A DNA stretch of 64,000 nucleotides from Collinsella sp. AK_207A. GTDB taxonomy: Bacteria > Actinomycetota > Coriobacteriia > Coriobacteriales > Coriobacteriaceae. Position numbers and translations under genes: made by a program. Location of the stretch: assembly GCF_902501965.1 (NCBI RefSeq), contig NZ_CABWID010000022.1, forward strand, positions 55,727 through 119,726, in the 5' to 3' direction. Every line of letters starts with the position of its first letter. Positions within the stretch are counted from its first letter, which is position 1. The notes under the pieces were generated by a model. The model did no database searches. It saw only the letters and a list, made by a program, of their open reading frames with translations, and was not told the origin of the DNA. Of the stretch, positions 61,393-64,000 are shown one piece after another.

Positions 61393-62808
61393 CTACAGCT
61401 GATAATCTGCTCCCTCTTCAACCTCATCACTCGTCGGATCTTCAAAGCCGATCAAGAGCGTTGCAATAAAGCTCACAATTGCCGAAACGACCATTGCCGC
61501 AATAGCAACGAACAAGTTATTCAAGCCGTCCCCGCCGATCCACATTGCAACGTTGATAACGCTTGGCGTCATCCAGGTATAGGCTTTCAGAGCAAAGATA
61601 CCTGCAACGAGGCCTCCAGCGGCACTCCCAATCATGACTGCCCACATTGGGCGCTTGAGGCGCAACGTCACACCGTAGATGACAGGTTCAGAAACACCGG
61701 CAAAAAACACGGTAAACGCAGTGGAAAGACATGTGCTGCGGAACTTCTTGTTCTTGGTCCGAAGTGCGCAGGCAAGCGCAGCGGCACCCTGCGACATATT
61801 CGCCACGAGCGGGAGCGTACGGGAGAAGGGGTCGTAACCAGTCTGCGCCATGAGCTGCATGCCAGCGATTGCCAGTGTGGAATGAGTCCCCGTAACAACC
61901 ATCCACGGATATACAAAGCAGATGAGTGCGATAACGACGCCGCCGCCAGCATTGTAAATCGTAAGAAGAGCATCACCCAGAGCCACCGCAAGATAGCCCA
62001 TTGCGGGAGCAAGCAAGAGGAAAGAAAGAGGGGTCATAATGAGCAGCGTAATGAGCGGCGTGAGCATTCCACGAACGAGTTCGGGAAGCTTGGCGTTAAG
62101 AAAACCCTCGAGCTTGCTCATAACCCATACGATAAGGATTGCTGGAATAAGCGACGAGGCATACGACATGCCATAGAGAGGGATGCCGAACATATCGCCA
62201 ATGAACTTAGGATCAGCAGCCGAAACAAGACTGGTCCAATTCGGATGCAGCAAGGCGCATCCCATGAGTGCCGCCATAAGCTGATTCGAACCAAAATGCT
62301 TAGCTGCGGCAATCGCGGTAAATACTGGAAGGAATGTAAACCCTGCATCGAACACGAAGCTGAATACATAGAACGCCATGGACGTATCGGACGAGGCGAT
62401 GCCCGCCAGTTGAATAATCATCAGGATACATTTGCCCAAGCCCGTACCGATAAGTATGGGAATAAGTGGCATGATGCACCCTATGATGGTACCGAGCATT
62501 GAGCTCAGGATACTTTTTTTACCCACCGAGTCCTTGTCCGGCATCACAGCTGTTTCGTGGGCAAATCCACCAACACGGCAGACCTCGTCGTAAACCTGAC
62601 CGACATTCGTACCAATGATGACTTGGTATTGCCCTCCTGCCTCCTGTACGCCAATAACGCCGGGAATCTTCTCGATTACGTCTCGGTCCGCAAGACCCGA
62701 ATCCTTGAGGTTAAAACGTAGACGCGTTACACAGTGCGTCACGTACGTTACATTTTCTTTGCCGCCTACCGCTGCAAGAACATCGGTAGCTATTGCCTTG
62801 TTATCCAT
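61393..62808 (-). CDS. PTS beta-glucoside-type EIIBC permease
   Basis: A 471-residue sugar transporter. The EIIB domain (1-80) has the phosphorylated Cys in THCVTRLRFNLKD. The EIIC membrane domain (about 100-455) includes GTHSTLAIAGMQLMAQTGYD and SEPVIYGVTLRLKRPMW. No EIIA domain is fused (full BglP is ~620 residues), so it needs EIIA from elsewhere. GGGAG lies five bases before the ATG at 62808. It follows a BglG-type antiterminator gene, which fits induction by its own sugar. Confidence 0.93.
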   Translation of the reverse strand: MDNKAIATDVLAAVGGKENVTYVTHCVTRLRFNLKDSGLADRDVIEKIPGVIGVQEAGGQYQVIIGTNVGQVYDEVCRVGGFAHETAVMPDKDSVGKKSILSSMLGTIIGCIMPLIPILIGTGLGKCILMIIQLAGIASSDTSMAFYVFSFVFDAGFTFLPVFTAIAAAKHFGSNQLMAALMGCALLHPNWTSLVSAADPKFIGDMFGIPLYGMSYASSLIPAILIVWVMSKLEGFLNAKLPELVRGMLTPLITLLIMTPLSFLLLAPAMGYLAVALGDALLTIYNAGGGVVIALICFVYPWMVVTGTHSTLAIAGMQLMAQTGYDPFSRTLPLVANMSQGAAALACALRTKNKKFRSTCLSTAFTVFFAGVSEPVIYGVTLRLKRPMWAVMIGSAAGGLVAGIFALKAYTWMTPSVINVAMWIGGDGLNNLFVAIAAMVVSAIVSFIATLLIGFEDPTSDEVEEGADYQL

Positions 62809-62859
62809 TGCATCTCCCATCATGTCCAGAGCTCACTGTAAGTAGATGTGTCGCGTGTT

Positions 62860-63723
62860 TTAGATACTCTTCTCCTGAGACGCAGAAACTTCCCCTCCTT
62901 TCGCAGCGTTATATAGTCGATTGATGTGAATAGCGAGATACACGAACTCGCTCATTCCCAGATGTATACCTGCCTCGCGCTCTGCAAACGCGCCCACGTC
63001 CAGAGCGCAACTCACGATGTCGGGAACTTCGTTTTTTAGCTGGCGCAACATATGCTCATCCTGCTTATCAGACAGCCCAGCAGTCCTTAACCCTCGCAAT
63101 AGATAATGCATATGCGTCGCAAACCGGGCATAGTTCATACCATCTCGATCGATAATGATGGAGAGCTTCTCCTCAACAGTCCGCGTGACGCCATCAAGGA
63201 TTCGCTCAACCGCGACCCCTTCTTCTGCAGTCGTGGTATCAGAATTGACAGAGTTCAGAATGGTGAGTGCAACCCCCGTCACTTCACTTCGTTTTAGGGG
63301 GAGATCAAACGTACTCTCAGCTCGATCAATAACGAAGGTAGCGAGCTTCCACTCGAGTGGATAGAGCTGGGCGATATCATATGAAAGCGGCATGTTTGTC
63401 ATCATGCCCCCACGTGTGCGTTTAATCATAAACGCGATGTGATCAGCAAGAACGAGCGGAAAATTCGGGCTCAGCTCATACGAAAGCACCCCGCGTATAA
63501 CATCTGCCATCTGTGCAGAAAAACCAAGAACATCAGAGGGTATGTCCTTCATAAGGTCCAGATAGCGATCATCTACGCCGTAGAATGTACGTTCAATACG
63601 TTGGAGCTCGACCTCGTTACTTCCATCGGGAAACCCAATACCGGAGCCGAGTGCCACGACGTCATGCCCTTTACTATCCACGCAAAGAACGGCATTGTGG
63701 TTAATGCGTTTGATTATCCTCAA
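62860..63723 (-). CDS. BglG/LicT-family transcription antiterminator
   Basis: A 287-residue regulator. The RNA-binding CAT domain (1-55) reads RIIKRINHNAVLCVDSKGHD and VALGSGIGFP. Two PTS regulation domains follow, with conserved His at DHIAFMIKRTRGG in PRD1 and ATHMHYLLRGL and LAIHINRL in PRD2. It binds a ribonucleic antiterminator and prevents termination when its sugar is present. A strong terminator lies 23 bases upstream of its own gene, so it probably controls itself and the PTS gene. Confidence 0.94.
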   Translation of the reverse strand: MRIIKRINHNAVLCVDSKGHDVVALGSGIGFPDGSNEVELQRIERTFYGVDDRYLDLMKDIPSDVLGFSAQMADVIRGVLSYELSPNFPLVLADHIAFMIKRTRGGMMTNMPLSYDIAQLYPLEWKLATFVIDRAESTFDLPLKRSEVTGVALTILNSVNSDTTTAEEGVAVERILDGVTRTVEEKLSIIIDRDGMNYARFATHMHYLLRGLRTAGLSDKQDEHMLRQLKNEVPDIVSCALDVGAFAEREAGIHLGMSEFVYLAIHINRLYNAAKGGEVSASQEKSI

Positions 63724-63745
63724 GAGTCATTCCTCCAACAAAAAA

Positions 63746-63784
63746 GGGCGTGATTACGAGGAGGAACTCCTCGTAATCACGCCC
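63746..63784 (-). terminator. leader terminator controlled by the antiterminator
   Basis: On the minus strand, GGGCGTGATTACGAGGAG pairs with CTCCTCGTAATCACGCCC and is followed by TTTTTTG, just before the regulator gene. Bases 63786-63810 overlap its 5' side region and could hold the RNA antiterminator, though they do not closely match the known LicT site. Confidence 0.9.
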
Positions 63785-63902
63785 CGTACTTCTTATCGGG
63801 TAGCACTTGATACTAGTTTACATTCTTCATATTCAAATGAGTATTTGGTTTCGGTTAACGGTTAGTAAGCAACCCTTGATTATCAACTTTATCCGAACAC
63901 CT

Positions 63903-63938
63903 CCCACATTCATCCGCACATGTGCGGATGAATGTGGG
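63903..63938. repeat. 36-bp perfect palindrome
   Basis: cccacattcatccgcaca and its exact reverse complement meet with no loop. It lies upstream of the antiterminator promoter region and of a possible plus-strand gene start. It may be an operator, or a terminator for a gene outside the window. Confidence 0.75.
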
Positions 63939-63991
63939 AACCCGATACCCTGAGGGCCGGATCGGCCGGCCCCGGGAGATCGGAGGACGGC

Positions 63992-64000
63992 ATGTCCGGA
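63992..64000 (+). CDS. possible gene start at window edge
   Basis: GGAGG lies five bases before an ATG (reads M S G) at the last nine bases. Only the ribosome site supports it. Confidence 0.25.

Noticed and set aside
1..64000. CRISPR arrays, rRNA and tRNA genes
   Set aside because: No regularly spaced repeats, no rRNA stretches and no convincing cloverleaf were seen in the intergenic regions.

Overview
The window looks like chromosome of a high-GC Gram-positive bacterium of class Coriobacteriia, most likely Collinsella or a close relative. This rests on base composition, on an actinobacterial-style run of genes with strong Shine-Dalgarno sites and GTG starts, and on gene content: a sodium-pumping oxaloacetate decarboxylase cluster, an Asp23/AmaP/DUF2273 envelope-stress set, and DUF4143 ATPases. 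Genus-level assignment is inference. No rRNA, tRNA, CRISPR array or complete insertion sequence was found.

Layout. (1) 1-8205: edge of a DUF2958 gene, then a type I restriction-modification locus. hsdR-hsdM-hsdS lie on the minus strand. A second, headless hsdS cassette faces hsdS, with a tyrosine recombinase gene between them. Three inverted-repeat blocks link the two hsdS copies, which is the layout of a phase-variable specificity system. (2) 8206-14240: an accessory stretch with two DUF4143 AAA ATPases, two unrecognised AT-richer membrane proteins and a decayed RelB/YafQ-type toxin-antitoxin pair. It lies against the 3' end of guaA, and a guaA-like tail at 8653 may mark the other end of an island. 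(3) 14241-22486: guaA, asparaginase, a DUF1648 protein, ychF, and a five-gene Na+ decarboxylase operon in which the gamma subunit appears split in two. (4) 22760-33649: a long minus-strand ribosomal cluster from rplE to rplQ, broken between infA and map by two AT-rich plus-strand genes, and without rplX/rplN ahead of rplE. (5) 34155-42935: a lipoprotein serpin, the metNIQ methionine importer with a Met-rich leader peptide, class II aldolase, a TetR regulator with a clear operator, cobO, an SEC-C methionine aminopeptidase and a nitroreductase. (6) 43044-51916: Asp23/DUF2273/AmaP, yebC, mntH, an ABC binding protein and permease without ATPase, lgt, a NifU-domain protein and small proteins. (7) 52005-57061: leuA and leuCDB, with a Leu leader peptide and attenuator before leuA. 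(8) 57247-63723: a GntR/DUF1648 pair, a PanE-like reductase between two matching hairpins, an orphan HepT-like gene, and a BglG-type antiterminator/PTS EIIBC/PHP phosphoesterase operon.

The most interesting signals are the invertible hsdS locus, two amino-acid leader peptides (Met and Leu), and two intergenic palindromic elements (38708-38810 and 55174-55280). These two share a core but have unrelated, perfectly self-complementary outer arms, and one internal stem differs by compensating changes. The interrupted ribosomal operon is also unusual. All functional calls are from reading the sequence; no database search was run.
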